In this document: in pieces, positions 1 to 7,337 of the stretch | Layout of the letters: the number at the start of each line of letters is the position of its first letter | Numbering within the stretch: position 1 is the stretch's first letter | Origin: Clostridiales bacterium | GTDB taxonomy: Bacteria > Bacillota > Clostridia > Christensenellales > Aristaeellaceae | Direction of reading: 5' to 3' | Assembly (NCBI GenBank): GCA_019420065.1 | Contig: JAHZHX010000011.1 | Span: forward strand, 1 to 23,405 | Length of the DNA stretch: 23,405 nt | Position numbers and translations under genes: made by a program | The notes under the pieces: model-generated | The model's input: only the letters and a program-made list of their open reading frames with translations | Database searches by the model: none | What the model was told of the DNA's origin: nothing

Positions 1-20
1 GTTTTTCTTTTTACAGCCAT
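1..20 (-). CDS. Start of a second ABC permease (partial, runs off the window)
   Basis: An ATG on the minus strand (complement of 18-20) opens a frame reading M-A-V-K-R-K before the window edge. A GAGG ribosome-binding sequence lies just upstream, inside the stop region of the preceding permease, and the gap to that permease's stop codon is 7 bases. In LplA/LplB-type importers the next gene is normally the second inner-membrane permease (YtcP/LplC type), and its N-terminus is usually short and basic like this one. The identity therefore rests on position and a few residues only. Confidence 0.5.
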
Positions 21-27
21 AAGCGCC

Positions 28-963
28 TCACCACAGTCCCGAACCGGACACCTTGTTGGCAATCCGGTTGACCAGGATCACCAGGGTAAAATTGATGACA
101 TTGTTGAACAGCCCCACGGCAGTAGACAGGCTGTACTGCCCTTTGTTCAAGCCCATCTTGTACACATAGGTCGAGATGATCTCCGATACCTCCAGGTTCA
201 GGTCGTTCTGCAAAAGATAGGCCTTCTGGAAGCCGACGCTCATCACCTTGCCGCACTGCATGATAAGCAGAATGATGATCGTTGGCAGAATGGAGGGGAT
301 ATCGATATGCCAGATGCGGTGCAGGCGGTTGGCGCCGTCCACAATCGCGGCCTCGTGCAGCTCGCTGCTCACGCCCGCCAGCGCGGCAATATAGATCACG
401 GCATTATAGCCGCTGTTCTGCCATACGCCGCTGCCGATGTACAGCCCGCGCCAGTAGCGCGAATAGGACATGTAGTCGATCATGGGCTTGCCCAGAAGCT
501 TACTGCCCAGCTGATTGACAATGCCCGACTGCGAAAAAAACGCCGTGATGATGCCGCACAGCACCACCGTGGAAATAAAATGCGGCGCGTAGGTCAGCGA
601 CTGCGTGACCTTTTTCAGCCCCGGGAGCGGCGTGTAATGCAGCACCAGCGCCAGCAGGATGGGCACGGGGAAGGTCAGCAGCTGATATAGGCTGATGACG
701 ACGGTATTGCGGATGATCGTCCAGAAATTATAAGAGCCGAGAAATTTGCCGAAATACTTGAAGCCTACCCACTGCGACTCCCAGATGCCGCGGCTGGGCT
801 TGTAATTGCGGAAAGCAATCTGAATGCCGTAAAGCGGGAAATAATGAAACACCGTGATATAAACAAAGCTGGGCAGGATAAACAGATACAGCGCCCAGTT
901 GCGCAGCACGTTTTTCTGAAAGCGCCGCCAAAAGCTCGAGCGGCCGGAAAGCTGCCGGGTCAT
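28..963 (-). CDS. Carbohydrate ABC transporter permease, LplB type
   Basis: A 311-residue inner-membrane permease subunit of a binding-protein-dependent sugar or oligosaccharide importer. Hydrophobic segments are spread along the protein, the first at about residues 23-50. The cytoplasmic EAA loop that contacts the ATPase is clear at about 203-223 (E-A-A-x(3)-G followed by W-x-I-D-I-P). The start is the ATG at 963, because GGAGGAGC lies directly upstream; a longer reading from 1032 would run through a hairpin and has no such site. It lies 77 bases downstream of the solute-binding protein gene and 7 bases before a second permease start, so the three form an operon. No ATPase gene is visible; importers of this group often share a distant MsmK-type ATPase. 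The substrate cannot be told from sequence. Confidence 0.9.
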   Translation of the reverse strand: MTRQLSGRSSFWRRFQKNVLRNWALYLFILPSFVYITVFHYFPLYGIQIAFRNYKPSRGIWESQWVGFKYFGKFLGSYNFWTIIRNTVVISLYQLLTFPVPILLALVLHYTPLPGLKKVTQSLTYAPHFISTVVLCGIITAFFSQSGIVNQLGSKLLGKPMIDYMSYSRYWRGLYIGSGVWQNSGYNAVIYIAALAGVSSELHEAAIVDGANRLHRIWHIDIPSILPTIIILLIMQCGKVMSVGFQKAYLLQNDLNLEVSEIISTYVYKMGLNKGQYSLSTAVGLFNNVINFTLVILVNRIANKVSGSGLW

Positions 964-989
964 AAGCTCCTCCCCCTGCGATTTTGAAA

Positions 990-1019
990 GCGGCGCGCAC
1001 AGAGCCCCATGCGCGCCGC
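990..1019 (-). promoter_or_regulatory. Intercistronic hairpin between binding-protein and permease genes
   Basis: Perfect 10-bp inverted repeat (990-999 with 1010-1019, arms GCGGCGCGCA/TGCGCGCCGC, 10-base loop) lying wholly between the two genes. The sequence after it on the minus strand has only a short T run (CTTTC), so it is a weak terminator at best. In ABC importers such hairpins usually protect the binding-protein mRNA or cut down read-through, which gives more binding protein than permease. Confidence 0.65.
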
Positions 1020-1040
1020 GGCAAAAGATCATGCGTTTTT

Positions 1041-2615
1041 TCAGTCGTTGCGGCCAAGATACTCGTTATACAGGGCCACATAATCCTCAACGTGCAGCTT
1101 GCTTTGCAGCTCCTTGCAGTAGGCGTCCCAGTCCGCGTCGGTAAAGCCGTTGACGATGGCGTTGGCCTTAAAGGTCGAGCAGTAGGTCTGGATGGCCAGC
1201 GTCATTTCGTCCAGCTCGTCCGCCTTGTCCTCGTCCCAATAGCCCTGACGCTCCACGCTGTAACGGGTGTTCTCGTCCTTGATCTCTTCGTTCATCTGTA
1301 CCACAAAATAATTGCGGCTGCCGCCCTTGACCAGATCTTCGGGCGCGTAGGTCATCAGGGACTGATATACGCCGCCATACTTGGGGCCGCCGGTATGGGC
1401 GGAATAGGTCTGGCGCCATTTGCCATAGGAGAGGCCGGAATCCTTCGCCTCGCCCATCAGGAAGGAAACGTAATGTACGCCGTCGGGCGCATAGTCCCAG
1501 ATCTTGCCCTGCTCGCCGTAGCTCCAGGAAGCCCAGGTCTCAAAATCGGCATGGATGGCGTCGATCCAGGCGCACAGGATTTCCGGATGCTTGCAGGCCT
1601 TGGTGATGGCAAAGCCTTCCATGGTGCCAAAGCTGCCTTCGGCCAGGAACATGTTGTCATAGTCCCCGTTGTCCAGGTAGGTCATCAGCGTGTATCCCGA
1701 CAGGCCGTCGGCAAAATTGAAATCCGGCGTATGGGTAATCACAAAGGCCGCGCCGGTGAAATCCTGGAAGCGGCTGGTGAAGTCTCCGTTCTTCATGGAG
1801 AACACGTCCGCGTTGATCAGCCCTTCGGCGTACCACTTGCGCAGCGTGGTCAGTGCCTCGCGATAGGCCTCCGTATTGGCGACAAAGCTCACCTCGCGGC
1901 AGCTTTCGTCGGTATACATCACATACTTGTTGTCGAACGCCAGGCCGAAATAGCTGAAAATGCTGTTCAGGCCACCCTTGTAATCCTCGCAGGCCAGCAG
2001 GGGGATCTCGTCGCCCAGGCCGTTGCCGTTGATATCGTTGTTCTTGGCCAGGACCATCGCCGCGTACATTTCATCCAGCGTGGCAGGAATCTTGCCGTCC
2101 AGGAAATTTTCCAGGAACGCGTCGTTGATATAGAGCATGCCGTCGGCAAAATAAGTGTCGTAGTCGGTATCGCCAATGGGCAGGCAGTACAGGCCGCCGT
2201 CGGTCATGGTCAGCGCGTCCTTGAGGACGGGATTGGCGCTCAGATAGGCGTTCCAGGCGGGCATATACGTTTCCAGATAGGGCGTCATATCCACAAAGGA
2301 ATCATAATTGTTCTGGATATTGACGTTGCCGCCCGAAAACGCGTCCGGCAGGTCGTTAGAGGCGATCAGCATCGTCACCTTTTCGCCATAGGAGCTGCCG
2401 CTGTATGCGACCCACTCGATTTTTACGTTGGTCTTTTCCTCCATCTGCACCACGCACTGCTTTTCGCCGTAATTGGCGCCCACGTCGTTGGCGCCCTGCT
2501 TGACGACAATGCGGAAGGTGACAGGCTCGGCCAGCGGGAAAACACTCTCCGCCAGGGAGCCGCCGCACAGCAGCGTCAGCACCGCCGCGCACAGGATACA
2601 CATTGCCTTTTTCAT
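1041..2615 (-). CDS. Extracellular carbohydrate-binding protein of ABC importer (LplA/LipO-like)
   Basis: A 524-residue secreted solute-binding protein, the first gene of the importer operon. Residues 1-22 form a signal peptide with a likely A-E cleavage at 22/23. A cysteine at 17 is not in a proper lipobox (L-L-C), so lipid anchoring is doubtful, although family members are usually lipoproteins. Residues 193-206 carry the Asn/Asp-rich loop (NDINGNGLGDEIPL) seen in the large LplA-type binding proteins, where it resembles an EF-hand calcium loop. The length of about 520 also fits that group. The start at 2615 follows an AAGGAGG site at good spacing. Expression is probably controlled by the divergent DeoR regulator at 2748. 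The ligand is unknown. Confidence 0.9.
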   Translation of the reverse strand: MKKAMCILCAAVLTLLCGGSLAESVFPLAEPVTFRIVVKQGANDVGANYGEKQCVVQMEEKTNVKIEWVAYSGSSYGEKVTMLIASNDLPDAFSGGNVNIQNNYDSFVDMTPYLETYMPAWNAYLSANPVLKDALTMTDGGLYCLPIGDTDYDTYFADGMLYINDAFLENFLDGKIPATLDEMYAAMVLAKNNDINGNGLGDEIPLLACEDYKGGLNSIFSYFGLAFDNKYVMYTDESCREVSFVANTEAYREALTTLRKWYAEGLINADVFSMKNGDFTSRFQDFTGAAFVITHTPDFNFADGLSGYTLMTYLDNGDYDNMFLAEGSFGTMEGFAITKACKHPEILCAWIDAIHADFETWASWSYGEQGKIWDYAPDGVHYVSFLMGEAKDSGLSYGKWRQTYSAHTGGPKYGGVYQSLMTYAPEDLVKGGSRNYFVVQMNEEIKDENTRYSVERQGYWDEDKADELDEMTLAIQTYCSTFKANAIVNGFTDADWDAYCKELQSKLHVEDYVALYNEYLGRND

Positions 2616-2656
2616 CGTTTGCCTCCTTTATCATGCATGAAGCGATCACGCTTTTC

Positions 2657-2685
2657 TTGCTTAATTTAATACCATGTGTTATAAT
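2657..2685 (+). promoter_or_regulatory. Promoter of the DeoR regulator gene
   Basis: TTGCTT at 2657-2662, a 17-base spacer and a perfect TATAAT at 2680-2685 point towards the regulator gene. The elements overlap those of the divergent importer promoter, so the two directions probably compete for polymerase. Confidence 0.6.
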
Positions 2686-2694
2686 AATTGTCAA
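2666..2694 (-). promoter_or_regulatory. Sigma-A-type promoter of the importer operon
   Basis: On the minus strand a perfect TTGACA (-35, complement of 2689-2694), a 17-base spacer and TATTAA (-10, complement of 2666-2671) precede the binding-protein gene, giving a leader of about 45 bases. It overlaps the divergent promoter of the regulator gene. Confidence 0.7.
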
Positions 2695-2703
2695 TAGTGG
2701 CGG

Positions 2704-2728
2704 ATTTTTTGACAAATGATCAAAAAAT
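2704..2728. promoter_or_regulatory. Palindromic operator candidate for the DeoR regulator
   Basis: A perfect 9-bp inverted repeat, ATTTTTTGA at 2704-2712 and TCAAAAAAT at 2720-2728, separated by 7 bases. It lies just downstream of the predicted regulator transcript start and upstream of the importer -35. Binding here would give autoregulation and could also act on the importer. That the DeoR protein binds it is inference from position. Confidence 0.5.
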
Positions 2729-2747
2729 TCGATCAGTCAGGAGACGT

Positions 2748-3503
2748 ATGTACATGGAAGACCGTCAGCAGGAAATCATGGCGCTTTTGAACAAAAAAGG
2801 CTTTATGAGCGTATCGCAGCTCGCCGCCAGCCTCTTTATCAGCGAGCCTACCGTGCGCCGAGAGCTTTCGCGGCTGGAAAAAAGCGGCATGATCTGCCGT
2901 CCGCGCGGCGGCGCGGCGCTGCTGGCGCGGGAAATCAGCCAGCCCTCGCTCCAGTATCAGCTGCGGGTGGAGCGGGACAAAAAGCAGCAGATGGCGCGCG
3001 CGGGCGCGCAGCTGGTGCAGGACAACAGCTCGGTGTTCGTTTCCGGCTCGGATATCACCATCTTTCTTTTGCCCTTCCTGGCCAAAAAGGAAAACGTGAC
3101 GGTGTTCACCCACGGGCTGTCGCACGCGCAAACGGCGGCGCGCCTGGGGCTGCATACGGTATGTCTGGGCGGCGAGGTCAACGATACGGGCGACGTTTGC
3201 CGCGGCTTTCTGACGCTGAAAATGGTCGAGCTTTTGCGGGTGGACATGATGTTCCTCGCCCCGCCCTGCATCCGTGAAAACGGCGATGTGATGCACTATT
3301 CCGCCATGACGGCCACGCTGCTGAGCGCACTGTTCCCCCGCGCCGGGAAAACGGTCATTTTCTGCCGCGACCAGGAAATCTGGACGCGCAGCGGCGCGTA
3401 CCAGCTGTGCCGCACGGATACGGTGGACTACATTGTCTGCGGAGAACCGCTGCCCGAAGCGCTCCCGCAGCCGCGCTGCGGCGTGATCCAATGCGAGGAC
3501 TGA
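2748..3503 (+). CDS. DeoR-family transcriptional regulator, divergent from the importer
   Basis: A 251-residue DNA-binding repressor-type protein. Residues about 7-60 form the DeoR winged helix-turn-helix (S-x-S-Q-L-A-x-S-L-F-I-S-E-P-T-V-R-R-E-L, then R-P-R-G-G-A-A). The rest matches the DeoR C-terminal effector fold, but divergently: the usual D-S-G-T-T motif reads V-S-G-S-D, and the motif near the end that normally carries a lysine reads F-C-R-D-Q-E. It may therefore sense something other than a standard sugar phosphate. The start at 2748 was chosen for the AGGAG 5 bases upstream; the in-frame ATG at 2688 lies at the predicted transcript start and has no such site. The kinase-like gene begins 3 bases after its stop. 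A broken copy of its 3' end lies at 4701-4794. Confidence 0.9.
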   Translation: MYMEDRQQEIMALLNKKGFMSVSQLAASLFISEPTVRRELSRLEKSGMICRPRGGAALLAREISQPSLQYQLRVERDKKQQMARAGAQLVQDNSSVFVSGSDITIFLLPFLAKKENVTVFTHGLSHAQTAARLGLHTVCLGGEVNDTGDVCRGFLTLKMVELLRVDMMFLAPPCIRENGDVMHYSAMTATLLSALFPRAGKTVIFCRDQEIWTRSGAYQLCRTDTVDYIVCGEPLPEALPQPRCGVIQCED

Positions 3504-3506
3504 CGT

Positions 3507-4631
3507 ATGACAGAGAAGCAGTACGTACTGAAACCAAGCGAACGGTTCCCCAAAGAAATGGAAGCGCCCAAGCGCGCGGATGTTTTGAACGAACTTACCA
3601 AATTTGGCATTTTAAGTGCAGATATAATTGAGCTCCTTGACACCACCCATGATGCGCTGGATGTGCGCCTCAATTATATCATTGACAAAAAATGGGTATT
3701 GCGGTTCTGCAACGCACCGAATATGACGGAAAAACGCATGGGAGAGCTGAACCGCCTGATTGGAAGGTACCGGGCAATGGGGCTCAAATGTCCGGCCTTT
3801 ATCGCGGATGATAACGGTCAATATCTGCATCCATGGAAGCGCTTTCTATGCTACTTGTCCGAATATATAGACCAGCCTCTCGCAAGCGATATTGCGTTAA
3901 AGGATGAAAATCAGTTGTTTTTGCAAATGGCAGAGAAGGTGGCTCTGTTTGCCGAAACATATCGGGATGTTGATTTATCCGAAACGATGGGGATGTACAG
4001 CTTGTTTGATCTGTCCCCTTTTGACATTTCGAACGGAATGGATGAAAAACAGGATAATTTTAACGAACTGATCCGTCTTCTTCGGAGCGAGAAGCAAGAC
4101 GATCTGGCCAATCGGCTGGAGCTTCGCCATACGGACATTCGCTGTAAACTCAAAGCGGTTTTCCGTGAATTGCCTCGTTGCGTGTTTCAGGCGGACGAGA
4201 ACTTCTCAAACGTGCTTGTTGACAACGCAGAGCGCTTCGTCGGTTTTATTGATTTCAATTTGGCGGGGACGGAAGTAATTGTAAATCAGTTGGTCAATTT
4301 GGCCGGATTTGATTATGACGAGGAGCAAACCAATCCAGAGGGCGCCAAGGCCCGGCTGGATTTTGCAATTCGTTTTTTTCACGAGCGCATAAGCCGCATG
4401 CTGCGCGTATATCACGCGGTCGAAAAAGAGCGGCAAGCGCTGCTTTGGTATGCGTGGATCGTTATGGTGGCGCAATGGCCAACCCTCTGTTTTTTCAGGA
4501 AGGCAATCAATGATAAGGCACTGAAAGAGGAAATCTATGAGCTGCTTTCTTTGATCGCCGATCTGCCGGAGGAGCGGCTGCTGGCGGATGTGGATCAAGT
4601 GGAGAACAGGAGCGCGCGCTTTTCAGGATAA
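3507..4631 (+). CDS. APH/choline-kinase-like phosphotransferase of unknown substrate
   Basis: A 374-residue cytoplasmic protein with the C-terminal signature of aminoglycoside-phosphotransferase-like kinases. The catalytic-loop equivalent is Q228-A-D230-E-N-F-S-N235, and the metal-binding aspartate is in F-I-D249-F-N. The usual histidine of the H-x-D loop is a glutamine, while the catalytic aspartate and the asparagine are kept. The gene starts 3 bases after the DeoR stop and is probably co-transcribed with it. It is visibly AT-richer than all its neighbours and is followed by a scrap of duplicated regulator sequence, which suggests a separate origin. In this superfamily the substrate could be a sugar, an amino alcohol or an antibiotic; nothing here decides between them. 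Confidence 0.75.
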   Translation: MTEKQYVLKPSERFPKEMEAPKRADVLNELTKFGILSADIIELLDTTHDALDVRLNYIIDKKWVLRFCNAPNMTEKRMGELNRLIGRYRAMGLKCPAFIADDNGQYLHPWKRFLCYLSEYIDQPLASDIALKDENQLFLQMAEKVALFAETYRDVDLSETMGMYSLFDLSPFDISNGMDEKQDNFNELIRLLRSEKQDDLANRLELRHTDIRCKLKAVFRELPRCVFQADENFSNVLVDNAERFVGFIDFNLAGTEVIVNQLVNLAGFDYDEEQTNPEGAKARLDFAIRFFHERISRMLRVYHAVEKERQALLWYAWIVMVAQWPTLCFFRKAINDKALKEEIYELLSLIADLPEERLLADVDQVENRSARFSG

Positions 4632-4700
4632 AACCAAAAAACGGAAAAATTCGAGGGGCATATCCTGCTCGCAAGCGCCGTAAGCTTACCAGGCACCATT

Positions 4701-4794
4701 TTCCTCGCCCCATCCCGCATCCGTGAAAACGGCGATGCGATGCACTATTCCGCCATGACAGCCACGCTGCGGCGTGATCCAGTGCGACAGCTGA
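4701..4794 (+). pseudogene. Decayed copy of the 3' end of the DeoR regulator gene
   Basis: Bases 4701-4770 match 3252-3321 of the regulator gene with a few differences (for example MHYSAMTATL is preserved in both). The match then jumps to 3480-3503, its last codons. The jump removes 158 bases between two copies of CGCTGC (3316-3321 and 3474-3479), which looks like a deletion between short direct repeats. The fragment has no start of its own and is not a functional gene. It sits just beyond the kinase-like gene, so that gene is bracketed by an intact and a broken regulator 3' end. Confidence 0.85.
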
Positions 4795-4933
4795 CAGACG
4801 GAGGTACGAGAGAAGGGAAAACGTTTCTTTCTTTAGGAAAAGAAAAAAACAAAGAAACCGGTTTGGGTATTGGAAGGCGGGTGCAAAGCGGCTGTTGGAG
4901 TGTTTCCCGTCAACCGTTTTTAGCGGCCAACGA

Positions 4934-5056
4934 GGCAGGGGCACGTCTGCGTTGCAGACGCGATGCGCCGATGCAATCGGCGCAGTTGGAAGCGCGGTCT
5001 TTGTCTGGATATACAAGCATATCCGGACAAAGGCCGCTTCCAACGTTCCCCCTGCC
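4934..5056. repeat. Cloverleaf-like intergenic palindrome cluster
   Basis: An outer stem GGCAGGGG (4934-4941) pairs with CCCCTGCC (5049-5056). It encloses three stems: CGTCTGC/GCAGACG with loop GTT (4944-4960); TGCGCCGAT/ATCGGCGCA with loop GCA (4964-4984); and a long one of about 25 pairs (4985-5012 with 5019-5044) with loop ACAAGC. As DNA this can extrude as a cruciform; as RNA it gives a four-way junction on either strand. No ORF, transposase or known riboswitch signature is recognisable. It may be a non-autonomous mobile element or a structured RNA. Confidence 0.65.
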
Positions 5057-5105
5057 GTCAAACATGTAACCCCGCCCCACAACCGACTAGTTTTCGGGAA
5101 GGTTA

Positions 5106-5141
5106 TAGGGAGGGGCTTTTGCCTCAAAAGCCGCCTCCCTA
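5106..5141. repeat. Near-perfect intergenic hairpin
   Basis: The left arm at 5106-5121 (TAGGGAGG then GGCTTTTG) pairs with 5125-5141 (CAAAAGCC then GCCTCCCTA), with one bulged base and loop CCT. It has no T run in either direction, so it is not a standard terminator. It belongs to the same non-coding cluster as the cloverleaf-like element. Confidence 0.6.
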
Positions 5142-5208
5142 CCGTCTCCCCCGTAGCGAACAGAAGCAAAAGCCGCCGCCCGCCATTCTCCCTCATACTT
5201 TTCCACGC

Positions 5209-5240
5209 AAAAACGCCGCAAGCTCAAAGCCTGCGGCGTT
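5209..5240 (-). terminator. Intrinsic terminator of the IspH-S1 gene
   Basis: On the minus strand, 14 bases past the stop codon, a 9-bp stem (AACGCCGCA/TGCGGCGTT, complement of 5212-5220 and 5232-5240) with an 11-base loop runs into TTTTT (complement of 5209-5213). Confidence 0.85.
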
Positions 5241-5254
5241 CATTCGTTATGCTT

Positions 5255-7261
5255 TTACTCCTGGGGCAGATCGTCCACGGGGTACTCATCCTCAGGGATG
5301 CCCTCGCCGTAATCGAAAGCGGTATCTTCCAGCACCTCGCGGATGCTCAGGCTGATGCGGTGCGCCTCAGCGTCCACGCCCAGCACCTTCACCGTTACGT
5401 CCTGGCCCTCGGTCAGCACGTCTTCCACCTTGTTCACGCGGGTAAGCGCCACCTGGCTGATGTGAACCAGACCGTCCACGCCGGGCTCCAGCTCAACAAA
5501 CGCGCCGAAGGGGCGGATGCGCACAACCTTGCGCTCCAGAACCAGACCCACGGGATACTTCTCCTCGATGTTTTCCCAGGGCTTGGGCTGCAGCTGCTTG
5601 TAGCCCAGCTGAATGCGCTCGCGCTCGCGATCCACGCTGAGCACCTTGACCTGCACTTCCTGATTGATCTTGAGTACCTCGCTGGGATGACCCACGCGGT
5701 ACCAGGCCATGTCGGTCACATGGATCAGGCCGTCCACGCCGCCCAGATCGACGAACGCGCCGAAATCGGCAAAGCGGCGCACGATACCGGTCAGCACCGC
5801 GCCCTCTTCAATCTTTTCCCATGCGGCGGCCTTCTTGGCGTTCTCTTCCTCGATAATCACGTCCTTGCGGGAGCAGACGATGCGCTTCTTGGCGGTATCC
5901 ACGTCGATGATTTTCAGCTTCATGGTCTGGCCCACAAACTGGTCGATCTTCTCAACATAGCGCTTGGACAGGCGGGAAGCGGGCACAAAGGCACGCACGC
6001 CGTCCACCAGGCAGATCAGGCCGCCCTTGACGGCTTCCTTGCCCACGCCTTCGATATACTCGCCGGCTTCATGCTTGGCCATGAGCGCATCCCAGGCCTT
6101 GCGGTTGATGATATTGCGCTGGGAAAGAACCACGTTGCCTTCGCCGTCATTGACTTTGACAACTTCCACTTCGATCTCATCGCCCAGAGCAACGTTCTGG
6201 TCCACCAGATCGCTGCGCTTGATAAGACCATCGGACTTGTAGCCGATGTTGACGCACACTTCGTCTTCCGTGACCTGGACAACCTTGCCGCTCACGGTCT
6301 GACCCGGATGGATACGGCGCATGGAGGCCTCAATGCTGGCCATAAAGTCGTTTTCGTCAACGGGGGCTTTCGCCTCGTCGGCGGCGGGGGTAACGGGCGC
6401 GTTCTCAAGCGCCTGATCTTTGGTTTCGATGTCGTTCATTGCAGTGACAACCTCCTTAAATGACCAATCCGGTGTGGATGCGCCGGCGGTTATTCCTATG
6501 TGATGGGTGTGGATATTTGCAAAGTGAGACGGAATTTCCGCCGCACATTCCACCAAAATGGTTTGCGGGCACAGCGCCGCGCAGGTTTCAAACAGCTTGC
6601 GCGTGTTGGCGCTTCCCCGCCCGCCGACCACGATCATCCGGTCGGCAGATGCGGCCAGCATGCGCGCGGCCTGCTGCCGCACGCGCGTCGCCGCGCAGAT
6701 CGAACGATGGAACAGGGGCTTTTCCACCCGCTGCTCAATACAGGGCCTGAGCGTCTCCCACTGCTCCTCGGGCAGCGTGGTCTGGCAGACGACAAGCGCC
6801 TGCGAAAGCCTGGGCAGCGTCAACGCCTCCCCGGGCGTGGAAACCACGTAGACCGCGCCCCGGCACCACTGCGCCGTGCCGCGCACCTCGGGATGCGCCT
6901 GCTCGCCCAGCAGAACAACCGGCCCGTCATAGGCATGCACACGCTCATGGAGCGCGCGCACGTGAGCGCAGGTACAGTCCACCGTTTCAACGCCCAGCCG
7001 TTCGCATTCCCGCAGAACGCCGGGACCGACGCCGTGGCTGCGCAGGATCAGCATCCCGCCCCGCGCCGCCTCCACCCGGTCCGTTACGCGCACGCCCAAA
7101 CCGGACAGCATCTGCGTGACCTGGGGATTATGCACCACCTCGCCCAGAGAATAGCAGCCGATGCCCCGCGCCCGCGCATCCTTTGCCGCGGCCACGGCCA
7201 TTTCAACCGCTCTGCGCACGCCCATGCAGAATCCTGCATGCTCCGCTACCGAAACAGGCAT
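5255..7261 (-). CDS. ispH: IspH (HMBPP reductase) fused to ribosomal protein S1 domains
   Basis: A 668-residue fusion protein. Residues 1-280 are 4-hydroxy-3-methylbut-2-enyl diphosphate reductase, the last step of the MEP isoprenoid pathway, making IPP and DMAPP with a [4Fe-4S] cluster. The three cluster cysteines (C12 in G-F-C-M-G-V, C96, C189), the substrate histidines H44, H76 and H123, and the S217-x-N219 and S262 positions are all present. A linker (about 280-320) leads to four S1 RNA-binding repeats at about 320-385, 405-472, 490-560 and 575-648; the third and fourth are the most canonical (F-G-A-F-V). This fusion is well known in Clostridia. The ATG at 7261 has GGAGGGG upstream and is preferred over the GTG at 7279. 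It follows plsC but has its own promoter. Confidence 0.95.
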   Translation of the reverse strand: MPVSVAEHAGFCMGVRRAVEMAVAAAKDARARGIGCYSLGEVVHNPQVTQMLSGLGVRVTDRVEAARGGMLILRSHGVGPGVLRECERLGVETVDCTCAHVRALHERVHAYDGPVVLLGEQAHPEVRGTAQWCRGAVYVVSTPGEALTLPRLSQALVVCQTTLPEEQWETLRPCIEQRVEKPLFHRSICAATRVRQQAARMLAASADRMIVVGGRGSANTRKLFETCAALCPQTILVECAAEIPSHFANIHTHHIGITAGASTPDWSFKEVVTAMNDIETKDQALENAPVTPAADEAKAPVDENDFMASIEASMRRIHPGQTVSGKVVQVTEDEVCVNIGYKSDGLIKRSDLVDQNVALGDEIEVEVVKVNDGEGNVVLSQRNIINRKAWDALMAKHEAGEYIEGVGKEAVKGGLICLVDGVRAFVPASRLSKRYVEKIDQFVGQTMKLKIIDVDTAKKRIVCSRKDVIIEEENAKKAAAWEKIEEGAVLTGIVRRFADFGAFVDLGGVDGLIHVTDMAWYRVGHPSEVLKINQEVQVKVLSVDRERERIQLGYKQLQPKPWENIEEKYPVGLVLERKVVRIRPFGAFVELEPGVDGLVHISQVALTRVNKVEDVLTEGQDVTVKVLGVDAEAHRISLSIREVLEDTAFDYGEGIPEDEYPVDDLPQE

Positions 7262-7283
7262 AACACACCCCTCCGCCACTTAT

Positions 7284-7305
7284 GGCGAATAGAAGTTAAT
7301 TCGCC
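7284..7305 (-). promoter_or_regulatory. Leader hairpin before the IspH-S1 ribosome binding site
   Basis: A 7-bp stem GGCGAAT/ATTCGCC with an 8-base loop ends 22 bases before the start codon, close to the GGAGG site. S1 proteins in other bacteria repress their own translation through leader structure, so this may be a control element. That role is inference. Confidence 0.4.
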
Positions 7306-7337
7306 GTTCTTCCTTTTTTTCCTGCCATGCTTTGCTT

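Larger units (their letters stand above)
4632..5254. other. Non-coding stretch with regulator remnant and hairpin elements
   Basis: No convincing gene occurs in these 623 bases. They contain, in order, an AT-rich tail, the regulator remnant (4701-4794), an imperfect hairpin with arms GTTTCTTT/AAAGAAAC (4823-4858), the cloverleaf-like element (4934-5056), a near-perfect hairpin (5106-5141) and the terminator of the IspH-S1 gene (5209-5240). Open frames across it look like chance readings of repeats. Confidence 0.7.

Noticed and set aside
2562..2576. Lipobox in the solute-binding protein (cysteine 17)
   Set aside because: The residues before the cysteine (L-L) do not fit the lipobox rule, so a normal signal peptidase site was preferred.
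984..2669. Long plus-strand open frame opposite the solute-binding protein
   Set aside because: The minus-strand frame has a signal peptide, family motifs and a strong ribosome site. The plus frame is a GC-rich antisense shadow rich in H, Q, V, A and R.
2688..2747. Upstream ATG for the first DeoR regulator
   Set aside because: It lies at the predicted transcript start and has no ribosome site; the ATG at 2748 has AGGAG.
3507..4631. Named aminoglycoside resistance gene
   Set aside because: Only the general kinase-superfamily motif is visible, with an altered catalytic loop. No antibiotic-specific signature is present.
4895..6463. Plus-strand frame across the hairpin region and opposite ispH-S1
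   Set aside because: Its first part reads through palindromes and the rest is antisense to conserved S1 domains.
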